Below, one piece after another: positions 31,473 through 41,083 of a DNA stretch of 41,719 bases. Source of the DNA: Oscillibacter sp. (GTDB lineage: Bacteria > Bacillota > Clostridia > Oscillospirales > Oscillospiraceae); assembly GCA_022791875.1 (NCBI GenBank), contig JAAVZX010000032.1, forward strand, positions 1 through 41,719, in the 5' to 3' direction. Numbering within the stretch: the first letter of the stretch is position 1; every line of letters begins with the position of its first letter. A program made the translations under genes and the position numbers. The notes beneath the pieces were generated by a model. It saw nothing but the letters and a program-made list of their open reading frames with translations, made no database searches and had not been told where the DNA came from.

Positions 31473-32849
31473 ATGATAAAATATCTTTCTCGCCCGCCTG
31501 GCTTTTATAGGCGGCTTTTTCACCTTGCGCTCCCTATCATTCTCCAGAACCTGATCACGACCTCCCTCGGCTTCGTCGATACCTTCATGGTCGGGCTGCT
31601 GGGGCAGGAGGAGCTTTCCGCGGTCACAGCCGCGAACTCTCCCATCTTTTTGGTGCAGGTAATCGTCTTCGGACTCATCAGTGGACTGACCATCCTCGTC
31701 AGCCAATACTGGGGCAAAGGCGATATCGACGCCGTGAACCGCGCCATGGGCGTGGCCCTCTACTCCGGCGTCACCATTGCCGGACTGGTGGCCCTGACGC
31801 TCCTGTTCTTCCCCCGCGGTGTCATGGCCCTGGTGACAAACAATCCCGTTCTGATTGACTTGGGCGCGCCCTATGTCCGCATCGTCGGCGTCAGCTACGT
31901 CTTCAATGCCGCCAGCTCCGTCTACGTCGGGATGCAGCGCAGTACGGAAAATCCCGTCATGGGCCTCTCCGTCTTCACCGTCTCCATGCTCCTGAACACC
32001 TGCCTGAACTACATCCTCATTTTCGGCAAATTCGGCGCGCCCGCCCTGGGCGTCACCGGCGCGGCCATTGCCACCCTTACCTCCCGCGTGGTGGAGTTCC
32101 TAATCACCGCCGTGTACGCCCTCCGATGCCGCCGCGTCCCCCTGCGCCCCAAGGAGCTCCTGCGTCCTGGCAGGCTCATGCTCCGCAGCTTCGTCACCTA
32201 CTCCGCCCCCGTGCTCCTGAACGAAAGCCTCTGGGGCCTGGGCACCGCCGTTATCACCGCCATCATGGGCCACATGGCCATCTCCACCGACATCCTTGCC
32301 GCCCATGCCATCATGGGCAACATCGACAAATTTGCCACCGTTGCCTGCTTCGGTATTGCCGGAGCCACGGCGGTCATTGTCGGCAAGCGCATCGGGGAGG
32401 GCGGAAGCCGGGAGGAGGTCTACTCCCTGAGCTGGTGCCTCCTGCTGGTGTCTCTGATCATCGGCGGAGTTGTCGCGGTATGCCTGGCGCTTCTTCTGCC
32501 CACGTTCTTCATTCCGTATCTGTATCCCCTCTTCCACCTGAAGGATCAGGCCCTGCGGATTGCGGTCATGATGTGCGCCATCAACGCGGTCATGGTCCCC
32601 ATGCGTGCCTTTGACATCACGAATATCACCGGCGTTCTCCGTGCCGGCGGCGACTCCCGCATGGCCTCGGTCATCGACCTGGCCCCCCTCTGGCTGACGG
32701 CGGTGCCTCTGACGGCCCTGACGGGCCTGGTTCTGGACGCCCCGGTCTTCTGGGTCTGTCTGAGCGTCCAGGCGGAGAGCTTCACAAAGATGCCTCTGGG
32801 AATTCTGCGTATGCGGAGCAAAAAGTGGATCAATAATATCACGCAATAG
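31473..32849 (+). CDS. MATE-family multidrug/metabolite exporter
   Basis: 458 aa with twelve hydrophobic segments in two homologous halves. The N-terminal LALPIILQNLITTSLGFVDTFMVG segment and the VGMQRSTENPVMGLSVFTVS region are typical of the MATE exporters of the NorM/DinF superfamily, which expel cationic compounds using Na+ or H+. The ribosome site is weak (AAAGG, 11 bases away), and no clear promoter is seen, since copy B6 lies directly upstream. The substrate is not predictable. Confidence 0.93.
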   Translation: MIKYLSRPPGFYRRLFHLALPIILQNLITTSLGFVDTFMVGLLGQEELSAVTAANSPIFLVQVIVFGLISGLTILVSQYWGKGDIDAVNRAMGVALYSGVTIAGLVALTLLFFPRGVMALVTNNPVLIDLGAPYVRIVGVSYVFNAASSVYVGMQRSTENPVMGLSVFTVSMLLNTCLNYILIFGKFGAPALGVTGAAIATLTSRVVEFLITAVYALRCRRVPLRPKELLRPGRLMLRSFVTYSAPVLLNESLWGLGTAVITAIMGHMAISTDILAAHAIMGNIDKFATVACFGIAGATAVIVGKRIGEGGSREEVYSLSWCLLLVSLIIGGVVAVCLALLLPTFFIPYLYPLFHLKDQALRIAVMMCAINAVMVPMRAFDITNITGVLRAGGDSRMASVIDLAPLWLTAVPLTALTGLVLDAPVFWVCLSVQAESFTKMPLGILRMRSKKWINNITQ

Positions 32850-32870
32850 CCCCAAAGCCCTCCGATCCTC

Positions 32871-32899
32871 TTGCAATTTGCAAAAATGTCCGGTATAAT
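32871..32899 (+). promoter_or_regulatory. Promoter of the FadR-type regulator gene
   Basis: -35 TTGCAA (32871-32876), 17-base spacer, perfect -10 TATAAT (32894-32899). Confidence 0.75.
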
Positions 32900-32927
32900 A
32901 CACATACTACATACGACATAGGACATT
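32885..32927. promoter_or_regulatory. Candidate operator of the FadR-type regulator
   Basis: AATGTCC (32885-32891) and GGACATT (32921-32927) form a perfect 7-bp inverted repeat spanning the -10 and start region, with a repeated CATA/ACATA pattern between. The wide spacing makes it less sure than the GntR dyad at 12313. Confidence 0.4.
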
Positions 32928-32966
32928 GTACGCCCTGCAAAGCGGGACAAGGAGGGGGCACACAGC

Positions 32967-33695
32967 ATGGATACCTCGTTTTTCGATACAGTCAAGACAG
33001 GCGACGCCTCCCTTCCCGAGCGGGTAGCGGGACAGATATCCCAGCTGATCATCGACCGGCACCTGACCTGCGAGGACAAGCTGCCCAACGAGTTTGAGCT
33101 GGCCGAGCAGCTCCACGTAGGCCGCGGCACGGTCCGGGAGGCGGTGAAGCTCCTGGTCGCGCGGAACGTTCTGGTAATCCGCCGCGGCAAGGGCACCTTC
33201 ATCGCCCGCCACCCGGGAGAAGTGGAGGACCCCTTGGGCTTCGCCTACTACGCCGACAAGATCCGCCTGGCCCAGGACCTTCTGGAGGTCCGCACCCAGC
33301 TGGAGCCCTGGGTAGCCTCCCTGGCGGCCCAGCGCGCCTCCGCGGAGGACATGGACCATCTCCGCGAAGCGGCCCTGTTAGTAGAGCAAGACATCTTCTC
33401 CGGCAAAGACCACCTGGGCCAGGACACGAAGTTCCACATCTGCATCGCCCAATGTACCCAAAACCTGGTAGTCCCGAAGCTGATCCCCATCATCACCTAC
33501 TCCGTAGAACTCTTCGGCTCCCTGAACGGCAACGTCCTCCTGTCAGAAACCGTCTCCGCCCACCGCGCCATCACCTCCGCCATCTGCACCCGCGACGCCA
33601 AAGCCGCCGAACAGGCCATGGCCCAGCACCTGGAGCACAACCGCGCAGAACTGGCGCTGATTGTGAAGGAGCTGGGGGGACCTACTTTTTCTTGA
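32967..33695 (+). CDS. FadR-subfamily GntR regulator (FCD domain)
   Basis: 242 aa. An N-terminal winged helix (about 14-80: LPERVAGQISQLIIDRHL, LPNEFELAEQLHVGRGTVRE, RRGKGTFIA) is followed by an all-helical FCD effector domain (about 95-230) with the metal-type residues in QDTKFHICIA, ETVSAHRAITSAI and MAQHLEHNRAEL. FCD regulators usually sense organic acids or sugar acids. No catabolic genes are adjacent, so the regulon is elsewhere or the gene is autoregulated. The last codons and the TGA stop lie inside the hairpin of a repeat element arm (stem CCTACTTTTTC/GAAAAAGTAGG). Confidence 0.92.
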   Translation: MDTSFFDTVKTGDASLPERVAGQISQLIIDRHLTCEDKLPNEFELAEQLHVGRGTVREAVKLLVARNVLVIRRGKGTFIARHPGEVEDPLGFAYYADKIRLAQDLLEVRTQLEPWVASLAAQRASAEDMDHLREAALLVEQDIFSGKDHLGQDTKFHICIAQCTQNLVVPKLIPIITYSVELFGSLNGNVLLSETVSAHRAITSAICTRDAKAAEQAMAQHLEHNRAELALIVKELGGPTFS

Positions 33696-33822
33696 AAGAA
33701 AAAGTAGGCAAAAAGAACTTTTTAACTCGACGCGAATCTGGTGGGCGCGAAAGCCTGTCGCATGGTAACGTACTGCAAAGCATGTGGGACCTTCCATTGA
33801 CATGGAAGGCCCCACAAATTTT
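33678..33822. repeat. Half copy of family A overlapping a gene end
   Basis: Stem CCTACTTTTTC/GAAAAAGTAGG, then AAAAAGAACTTTTTAACTCG, the GACGCGAATCTGGTGGGC segment, CCTGTCGCATGGTAACG and a GTGGGACCTTCCAT/ATGGAAGGCCCCAC hairpin. It lacks the GTGGTCC hairpin and the right arm. The loop of the first hairpin supplies the stop codon of the FadR-type gene. Confidence 0.87.
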
Positions 33823-34044
33823 ATTCGGCTCACTACAGGCGCACCCTGCCGCCGCGAGGAGATGTGAGAGCGTAGCGGCTCACATGTCTACAGTCCCCCG
33901 CGCATTCCTGCGCACCTGGATCTTCTGGACGGCATGTGCGCTCCCCAGCACTCATTGAAGATAAATTCCACTTTGTCTACAGCCCCCGTATGGACCAGCT
34001 CTCGCGCCCTCCAATGTCACGGGGAAGCGCCTGTCTCCCTGAAC
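33823..34044. other. Non-coding gap with one small hairpin
   Basis: About 220 bases without a supported gene. ATGTGAG (33862-33868) and CTCACAT (33879-33885) can pair, and the phrase TGTCTACAGYCCCC occurs twice (near 33885 and 33976). Nothing else is recognised. Confidence 0.5.
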
Positions 34045-35778
34045 TCACCCCGCAAAAACCTGCAAAGTCACCGTCAATTCCCGCCCAGGCGCAGCAAGGA
34101 CCTGCCCGTCATAGTACATCGCACAGGACGCCCCGCCGTCCATATTGAAAGCATCCACGCACCCCAGCGCCAGCATCAGTTCCCGCATCTGCTGAATCGT
34201 AGCGCTGGGAACAGACGCCAGCACCAACTCGCCGTCAGCGTTCACACCCGCGGCGGTACGGGGCGCGGAGCTCGTCGTAAACCGCGCCTCCGTAAACCCT
34301 GGCTCCAACGTGGTCACAATCGCCCCGTCCTGCACCAGGCGCGGCGCGCCCGACACAACGCTCACCAGGCCGTCCAGGGAGAAATGATCCGCCCCCGCAG
34401 TCTCGTGAATCGTGTACTCCATCGTCATAGTGCTGCCCACGGCGGGAGTGCGGAAATATTCCGCAGATGTAAACGCAGTATCCATGAAGACAACATAGCC
34501 GTTCTGCGGAATCGGCGCGGCACTCCCGGCGGCGATGGGCTGATAGCCGGTAATCACGCCGCCCGCGACGGTAATCACGCTGCCGTCGTGCTTCGCCGTG
34601 ACCGACTGGCCGTAGGCCGGAGTGAAAATGACTGCCTCTCCGGCGGTGTTGGTGTTAATCTCATAGGCATACCAGGTACTGCCGTCGGAGGCCGTCAGCT
34701 TCGTGAAGACCGGGATACGCCCCACGCGAATCTCCCCGTCCTTCGTAATGCCCAGAGATGTAACGCCGGAGTTCCCGTAAAGGAACTGGCCGTCCGCCAT
34801 CACATGGCCGATAGGGGCCTTGAAATCGCTGTAGCAGGCGAAGAAGTTGCCGTTCACCACCGCCAGCGCCCCGGACTTCTGACAAATCTCCTTAAAAGTC
34901 GCGGTCGCGCCCACGGTGTTATTCACCAGCGCGGCCTTCACCGTAACACCCGGCGTTTTCGTATTCACCCGAATCACCTTCGCGGCCAGGTTCCCGCCGG
35001 AGGTCGCCACATTCCTGACCTCATACCAGACCCCGCTCCCCGCGACAGAAACGCCAGCGCCGGAAGAAGTGCCGGGATTAGGGTCCGGAACAGGCGCAGG
35101 GGCCTCGTGAGGCTCATACCGGTACACCCAGCCGCTGCCGCCCAGCACGCCCGCTGCGCGGCCCTCCGCCTCCGTGAACACGCCATCGGCGCAGAGCTTC
35201 TCCGCCAGGGTCTGGTCCTTGCCGTTGAGCTTGCATCCCAGGGCGGCGAAGGACAGGTCCACCATATCGCCCCGGTTCAGGGTGATGGTGGGGAGGGCAT
35301 CGACGGCGGCCTGGTCCATCATGGAGATACCCGCGGCGAAGTCCATCTGGGTACTGCGGCTGAATTCGCCCTTGCTGTCGTCGTAGCCCAGGGCGCGGAG
35401 CAGGAAGGTCACGTAATTGCTGGCCGTCAGCATTTTGCCGGGGCTGAACGTCGCGGCGCTCGTGCCCTGGGTGATGCCGTTGGCGCAGGCGTAGCCCACA
35501 TAGGGGGACTCCGTGTCGGTAAAGGGCGCGGGGCCGTCAAACGCCTTGGCCTCTTCCTCCAGCCCCAGGAGGCGGATCAGCATGATCAGGCCCTGGAGGC
35601 GAGTGGGGGTGGCGTCCAGGTTGTAGCCGGCGGCGGTGCCCTGGAACAGGTGGAGGGATGCCAGCTTGTCCGCCCGGGCGGTGGACTCCGCGCAGGACCC
35701 GGAGGCCGACGCGGGCAGGACCGTGAGGCTCAGCACCAGGGCGCAGGCCGTCAGCAGGGATACGGTTCGTTTCAGCAT
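34045..35778 (-). CDS. Secreted SLH protein with C-terminal phosphodiester glycosidase (NAGPA-like) domain
   Basis: 577 aa. Signal peptide (LKRTVSLLTACALVLSLTVLPASA), three SLH repeats (about 35-205, with ANGITQGTSAATFSPGKMLT), a Pro/Ser/Gly linker (EAPAPVPDPNPGTSSG, about 225-245) and a NAGPA domain to the end, with VVNGNFFACYSDFKAPIGHV and FNMDGGASCAMYYDG. It is the domain order reversed relative to the 1029-aa protein at 22302. Probably a surface-attached enzyme cleaving sugar phosphodiesters. AGAGGAAG precedes the ATG. It has its own promoter downstream of the M24 peptidase terminator. Confidence 0.9.
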   Translation of the reverse strand: MLKRTVSLLTACALVLSLTVLPASASGSCAESTARADKLASLHLFQGTAAGYNLDATPTRLQGLIMLIRLLGLEEEAKAFDGPAPFTDTESPYVGYACANGITQGTSAATFSPGKMLTASNYVTFLLRALGYDDSKGEFSRSTQMDFAAGISMMDQAAVDALPTITLNRGDMVDLSFAALGCKLNGKDQTLAEKLCADGVFTEAEGRAAGVLGGSGWVYRYEPHEAPAPVPDPNPGTSSGAGVSVAGSGVWYEVRNVATSGGNLAAKVIRVNTKTPGVTVKAALVNNTVGATATFKEICQKSGALAVVNGNFFACYSDFKAPIGHVMADGQFLYGNSGVTSLGITKDGEIRVGRIPVFTKLTASDGSTWYAYEINTNTAGEAVIFTPAYGQSVTAKHDGSVITVAGGVITGYQPIAAGSAAPIPQNGYVVFMDTAFTSAEYFRTPAVGSTMTMEYTIHETAGADHFSLDGLVSVVSGAPRLVQDGAIVTTLEPGFTEARFTTSSAPRTAAGVNADGELVLASVPSATIQQMRELMLALGCVDAFNMDGGASCAMYYDGQVLAAPGRELTVTLQVFAG

Positions 35779-35812
35779 AGCGGATTCTTCCTCTCACAGT
35801 TAAGATAGCCTC

Positions 35813-35841
35813 AGTCTAGCACGCCCGTTTTTGAAAAGCAA
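35813..35841 (-). promoter_or_regulatory. Promoter of the SLH/glycosidase gene
   Basis: Minus strand -35 TTGCTT (35836-35841), 17-base spacer, -10 TAGACT (35813-35818). Confidence 0.55.
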
Positions 35842-35854
35842 GTGTCTGGCGCAG

Positions 35855-35880
35855 AAAAAGGAGGCCCTTCACGGGCCTCC
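35855..35880 (-). terminator. Intrinsic terminator of the M24 peptidase gene
   Basis: On the minus strand GGAGGCCC and GGGCCTCC pair around a GTGAA loop, followed by five T. It lies seven bases after the peptidase stop. Confidence 0.88.
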
Positions 35881-35886
35881 CTCTCG

Positions 35887-36975
35887 TCACAGAATCAGCA
35901 GCTCCTTCGGGGCCTTTGTCAGGTTCCGGCACCCATCCTCCGTCAGCACAATCACGTCCTCGATCCGCACGCCCAGCTTCCCCGGGATATAGATGCCCGG
36001 CTCAGCGGAGATAACGGCCCCGGCGGGCAGCGGTTCCTCGTTCCGGGAGGACGCGTTGGGGGCCTCGTGGATCTCCACGCCCACGCCGTGCCCGAAGCTG
36101 TGGGTAAAATACGCCCCAAATCCCGCGGCGGCGATGACATCCCGCGCGGCGGCGTCCACGGCCTTCCCCGTGACCCCGGCCCTGGCGGCGGCAATCCCCG
36201 CGGCCTGGGCCTCCAGAACGGTCTGGTAGACATGCCACATTTCGCTGGAAGCGTAACCGACGGCCACGGTCCGGGTCATGTCGGAGCAGTAGCCCTGATA
36301 GATGCAGCCGAAGTCCATCGTCACAAACTCCCCCGCCTGGATCTGCTTCTCCGACGGGACGCCGTGGGGTAGGCTCCCGTTGACGCCGGAGACCACGATG
36401 GGGTCGAAGGACATATCCGACGCGCCGTAGTGCAGCATCAGGTATTGCAGCCGCGCGGCGATCTCCTTCTCCGTCACGCCGGGCCGGATCTCCTGCAAAA
36501 TATCCTCCAACGCCCGCTCCGCGATCCGCTGGGCGGCCTCCAGGGACGCAAGCTCCTCCGGGTCCTTGCTCCTGCGGAGGCCCGCCATCAGCGCACCCGC
36601 CGGGACCAGCTCGCAGGAGGGCTTGCCCTCCGCAAAGAGCTTTTCATAGCGCCGGTACGCCTGGACGGTCATGTGGTTTTCCTCGAAGCCCAGGCGGCGG
36701 ATGCCCTTGAGAAAAATCTGCTCGGAGAGCTGGGCGGAGAGGGTGCGCTCGGGAGTCAGCTCCAGGAGCTCGGCCCCCGTGAGGACCCGCCCCGCCGCCT
36801 CGGTGTAGCGGGCGTCGGTGAAGAAGCAGGCCCCGCTCCGGGACGCCAGCACCACGCCGTCCCCCTCTGGGATGAAGAAGCCGGAGGCGTAAAAGCGGTT
36901 GGCGGCGCTGGTGAGCAGAATGGCGTCCAGGTCCTGGTCCGCCAGGGCGGCGGAGATTTGTTCATAGTGGTTCAT
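35887..36975 (-). CDS. M24-family aminopeptidase (Xaa-Pro peptidase type)
   Basis: 362 aa, close in length to YqhT-type Xaa-Pro peptidases. N-terminal creatinase-like domain (1-125), then the pita-bread catalytic domain. The five dinuclear metal ligands are all visible: two Asp in TMDFGC and SDMTRT, His in FGHGVGVEIHE, Glu in SAEPGIY and Glu in RIEDV. It probably releases residues before proline in the cytoplasm. The 83-aa gene ends 35 bases upstream in the same direction, so they form a two-gene unit ended by the hairpin at 35855. Confidence 0.94.
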   Translation of the reverse strand: MNHYEQISAALADQDLDAILLTSAANRFYASGFFIPEGDGVVLASRSGACFFTDARYTEAAGRVLTGAELLELTPERTLSAQLSEQIFLKGIRRLGFEENHMTVQAYRRYEKLFAEGKPSCELVPAGALMAGLRRSKDPEELASLEAAQRIAERALEDILQEIRPGVTEKEIAARLQYLMLHYGASDMSFDPIVVSGVNGSLPHGVPSEKQIQAGEFVTMDFGCIYQGYCSDMTRTVAVGYASSEMWHVYQTVLEAQAAGIAAARAGVTGKAVDAAARDVIAAAGFGAYFTHSFGHGVGVEIHEAPNASSRNEEPLPAGAVISAEPGIYIPGKLGVRIEDVIVLTEDGCRNLTKAPKELLIL

Positions 36976-37010
36976 TTGGATTCCTTCTCATTCCGTTTTG
37001 TTTTCCGCCC

Positions 37011-37262
37011 TCACCAGTCGTGACGGGCGGAGGTGATGCCGTTTGCCTCCAGGGCGCTCAGGACGGCCTCGATTTGGCGAAAGCAGTCCGGGTCGCTCAG
37101 GGCCGGGTTGTCCAGGGCGCGCACAATCTCGTTCAGAGCCTGCACCGCGCGGCTTTCCGTCAGCGCGGCCAGCTCTTCCGGCGCGTCCTTCCGGCTGAGG
37201 TACTTCACAATTTCCGTGCCGATGGCCTGCGCCGCCAGCCGTTCATAAATTGATAATTCCAT
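37011..37262 (-). CDS. Hypothetical protein, 83 aa, upstream of the M24 peptidase
   Basis: Not recognised. Mostly helical and acidic (MELSIYERLAAQAIGTEIVK, EELAALTESRAVQALNEIVR). I start at the ATG at 37262 with AAGGAG seven bases upstream. It is transcribed divergently from an XRE regulator, across a region with two TGAC/GTCA dyads, and is probably repressed by it. The peptidase gene follows after 35 bases. Confidence 0.7.
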   Translation of the reverse strand: MELSIYERLAAQAIGTEIVKYLSRKDAPEELAALTESRAVQALNEIVRALDNPALSDPDCFRQIEAVLSALEANGITSARHDW

Positions 37263-37274
37263 AAAAATCTCCTT

Positions 37275-37347
37275 TTGACCTTTAATGAATGTCAACCGTA
37301 TCTACAGGATATCATAAAATATCGGAAATGACAATCACTGAATGTCA
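37275..37347. promoter_or_regulatory. Divergent promoters with two TGAC/GTCA dyads
   Basis: Minus strand promoter: -35 TTGTCA (37329-37334), 17 bases, -10 TATCCT (37306-37311). Plus strand promoter: -35 TTGACC (37275-37280), 18 bases, -10 TATCTA (37299-37304). Dyads TTGAC-N11-GTCAA (37275-37294) and TGACA-N9-TGTCA (37329-37347) cover the two -35 regions. The XRE product is the natural binder; this is inference. Confidence 0.6.
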
Positions 37348-37359
37348 GGAATGATTTTT

Positions 37360-37608
37360 ATGTATAAGAACCGTGGCCCCGACGGGCGCTACAACATCTG
37401 CGGCATACGTGTGGCGGAGCTGCGCAAATCCAAAACGCCGAAGCTGTCCCAGCGGGGCCTGGCGGATCTGCTCCAGATCAACGGCTTGGATGTGGATAAA
37501 AACGCGATTCAGCGCATCGAGAGCGGAGAACGTTTCGTCACCGACATCGAGCTAAAGGCCCTTGCCCAGGTGCTGGACGTACCGCCGGAGGTTTTATTGG
37601 AATCGTAG
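37360..37608 (+). CDS. XRE-family regulator, 82 aa
   Basis: One Cro/C1-type HTH domain (about 15-78): RVAELRKSKTPKLSQRGLAD, DKNAIQRIESGERFVTDIEL, ALAQVLDVPPEVLLES. I prefer the ATG at 37360, with AGGA nine bases upstream, over ATGs at 37342 and 37351. It is divergent from the 83-aa gene, with operator-like dyads between. Its stop TAG is part of a family C repeat (GTAGGGGC). Confidence 0.87.
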   Translation: MYKNRGPDGRYNICGIRVAELRKSKTPKLSQRGLADLLQINGLDVDKNAIQRIESGERFVTDIELKALAQVLDVPPEVLLES

Positions 37609-37702
37609 GGGCGGACCTCCGTGTCCGCCCTGGCAGAGGCTTTCAGCATCCCATTGGGTACAGAGCTTGCGGGGAAGGGCGGACACAGAGGTCCGCCCCT
37701 AC
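37605..37702. repeat. Family C inverted repeat, about 98 bp
   Basis: GTAGGGGCGGACCTCCGTG... at the left and its near-complement ending ...AGGTCCGCCCCTAC at the right, 27-bp arms with one mismatch around a 44-base centre. It supplies the stop codon of the XRE gene and ends four bases before the pyrG stop. A non-autonomous, MITE-like element is one possibility. Related units are at 18850 and 18948. Confidence 0.85.
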
Positions 37703-37705
37703 ATT

Positions 37706-39340
<1,635 letters not shown>

Positions 39341-39349
39341 CTACGATAC

Positions 39350-39378
39350 AATATAACATCCGTTATGTGGAATGTCAA
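39350..39378 (-). promoter_or_regulatory. Promoter of pyrG
   Basis: Minus strand -35 TTGACA (39373-39378), 17-base spacer, -10 TATATT (39350-39355). The -35 directly touches the end of the family A element. Confidence 0.8.
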
Positions 39379-39712
39379 CGGGGGGCCTCCGGCGGCTTAC
39401 TTTTCTTGAAAGAAAAGTAAGCAAAAGAACTTTAACTCGACGCGAATCCGGTGGGTGAAGAAGCCTGTTGCGCCGTAACGGGGTGCTGAGCAAAGTGGTC
39501 CTTACCTCGATCGAGGTAAGGACCACAGAATTTTTTTAGGTTCTGACAAGAAAAATCCGTGGGTCCTTCCATGCCAATGGAAGGACCCACTCGCATACGC
39601 TTCGTTACCGTGTGCCAGGCTACTTCGCCCACCAGGTTCGCGTCGCGTTAAAGCTCTTTTCGGTTCCTTTTCTCTCGAGAAAAGGAACCCGCCGGAGGCC
39701 CCCCGCAGGGCG
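39379..39712. repeat. Complete family A element, copy A5
   Basis: Left arm ACGGGGGGCCTCCGGCGG with the CTTACTTTTC/GAAAAGTAAG stem; centre with GTGGTCCTTACCTCGATCGA palindrome and GTGGGTCCTTCCAT stem; right arm GGTTCCTTTTC/GAAAAGGAACC and CGCCGGAGGCCCCCCG. It fills the space between the YitT-family stop codon and the pyrG -35 box. Confidence 0.93.
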
Positions 39713-40597
39713 TCACTCCAGCTTCTTCTGGAAGTTCCCGTAGATGTGTACGTGTTCCTGGACCGTGATGAACGCGTGGGGGTCGATGGAGTGGACGGCG
39801 CGGAGGAGGTCTTCGATTTCGTATTTGGAGAGGCAGACCATGATTACGTGGAGGCCGTTGCCGGTGTAGGCGCCGGTGCCTTTCCAGTAGGTTACGCCGC
39901 GGCCTAGTTTCTCCATTACAAATTTCGCTACGGAGCCGTCGCCGTTCTTTGTGAAAATCAGAGCCTGCACATTTACGTTCTGCTGGTGCATACGGTCCAG
40001 GACCATGGAGGTGAAGAAGTTGTAAATAACTGAATAAATCGCTACCTCGGGGACAAAGAGAATCAAGCAGGCGGCGTAGAGGAAGAAATTGAAAGTCAGG
40101 GAGAACTTGCCTACCGTGAAGCTGCTGCCGCGCTTGCTCAGGCAGAGGCCCACAATGTCCAGGCCGCCGCCGCTGCTGCCGCAGGTCAGAACAATGCCGC
40201 TGCCAATGCCTACTAAGATGCCGCCCAGGAGGCAGGCTGTTAAGTAGTCCTCGACGATTGGAGTCGTTGGGGTGGGAATCAGGCTGTAAAATACGGAGTA
40301 GGCCGTGGTGCAGATCATTGTCTTGATGACGAAGCTCCGGCCCAGGCTCTTGTAGGCCGCTAATAAGATTGGGATGTTGGAGAGGAAGTACAGGACGCCG
40401 GCGATGTCCTGACCGCGGAAGTCGATGCCGCCGTATACCTGTAACAGCGTCCGCACCAGCTGGCATACGCCCATGAGGCCCCCTGTGTACAGATCCAGGG
40501 GCACGATGAACAGATTCAGCGCCAGCGTCACCAGAAATTCTCCCGCTATGGCGGCAAGCAGGCGCAGCCATGGGTTATGCAGAGACTTGTAGATCAT
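39713..40597 (-). CDS. YitT-family membrane protein (DUF161/DUF2179)
   Basis: 294 aa. Five or six membrane segments in the first 200 residues (LAAIAGEFLVTLALNLFIVP, GGLMGVCQLVRTLLQV, GGILVGIGSGIVL, CGSSGGGLDIVGLCLSKRG) are followed by a cytoplasmic DUF2179 domain (about 205-290). The start is the ATG at 40597 with AGGAGG eight bases upstream; a longer frame has none. The physiological role of the family is not established. The stop codon abuts element A5, and the 3' half is C-rich on the coding strand. Confidence 0.92.
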   Translation of the reverse strand: MIYKSLHNPWLRLLAAIAGEFLVTLALNLFIVPLDLYTGGLMGVCQLVRTLLQVYGGIDFRGQDIAGVLYFLSNIPILLAAYKSLGRSFVIKTMICTTAYSVFYSLIPTPTTPIVEDYLTACLLGGILVGIGSGIVLTCGSSGGGLDIVGLCLSKRGSSFTVGKFSLTFNFFLYAACLILFVPEVAIYSVIYNFFTSMVLDRMHQQNVNVQALIFTKNGDGSVAKFVMEKLGRGVTYWKGTGAYTGNGLHVIMVCLSKYEIEDLLRAVHSIDPHAFITVQEHVHIYGNFQKKLE

Positions 40598-40683
40598 ATC
40601 GCGTTCCTCCTGGAGCCAAGCTCCGTCCATGATGTGCGTCCAGTCTCCCTGGGGGAGAGATCGGACGTCCCCGAATGGCTATG

Positions 40684-40712
40684 ATTATAGCCGCTTCCTG
40701 AGAAAACCGCAA
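40684..40712 (-). promoter_or_regulatory. Promoter of the YitT-family gene
   Basis: Minus strand -35 TTGCGG (40707-40712), 17-base spacer, perfect -10 TATAAT (40684-40689). Confidence 0.7.
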
Positions 40713-40786
40713 GAGGAAAAAGCTGTGCGAAAGTGCTGAATTATCCGTCTTCTTCTGCCATTTTGTCCTATATATTTACAAAAGGC

Positions 40787-41083
40787 TTACAAAGTGTAGC
40801 GCAGAGCGCGGTAAAGGCGGTCCTTGGCCCGCTGGAGGGTCCTGGAAATTGTGGAGCGGTTCAGGCCCAGCTGTCCGGCAATCTGGGGGATGGTCATGCA
40901 CTCGTCGAAGTAGAGGCGGAGGACCTCTTGCTGGCGGGGCGTGAGCTCCTTCTCCCGGGCCTGCCGGAGGCCCCGCCGCAGGCGGGACATCTGCACCTCG
41001 TTGTCCTCCCCGTTCTCCCGGAGCCAGGCTGCCATGTCCCCCAGGCACCTGCCGCCCCGTGTGTCATATCGCGTACTTCTCAT
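40787..41083 (-). CDS. Sigma-70 region 4-like HTH protein, 98 aa
   Basis: Contains LTPRQQEVLRLYFDECMTIP and QIAGQLGLNRSTISRTLQRA (about 49-90), a sigma region 4 / LuxR-like helix-turn-helix. There is no region 2, so it is not a complete sigma factor; such short proteins often occur in phages and conjugative elements of Clostridia. The start at 41083 is the best guess, with AGGAG 11 bases upstream; an ATG at 41104 is possible. It overlaps the 77-aa gene by 20 bases and is last in a three-gene operon. Confidence 0.82.
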   Translation of the reverse strand: MRSTRYDTRGGRCLGDMAAWLRENGEDNEVQMSRLRRGLRQAREKELTPRQQEVLRLYFDECMTIPQIAGQLGLNRSTISRTLQRAKDRLYRALRYTL

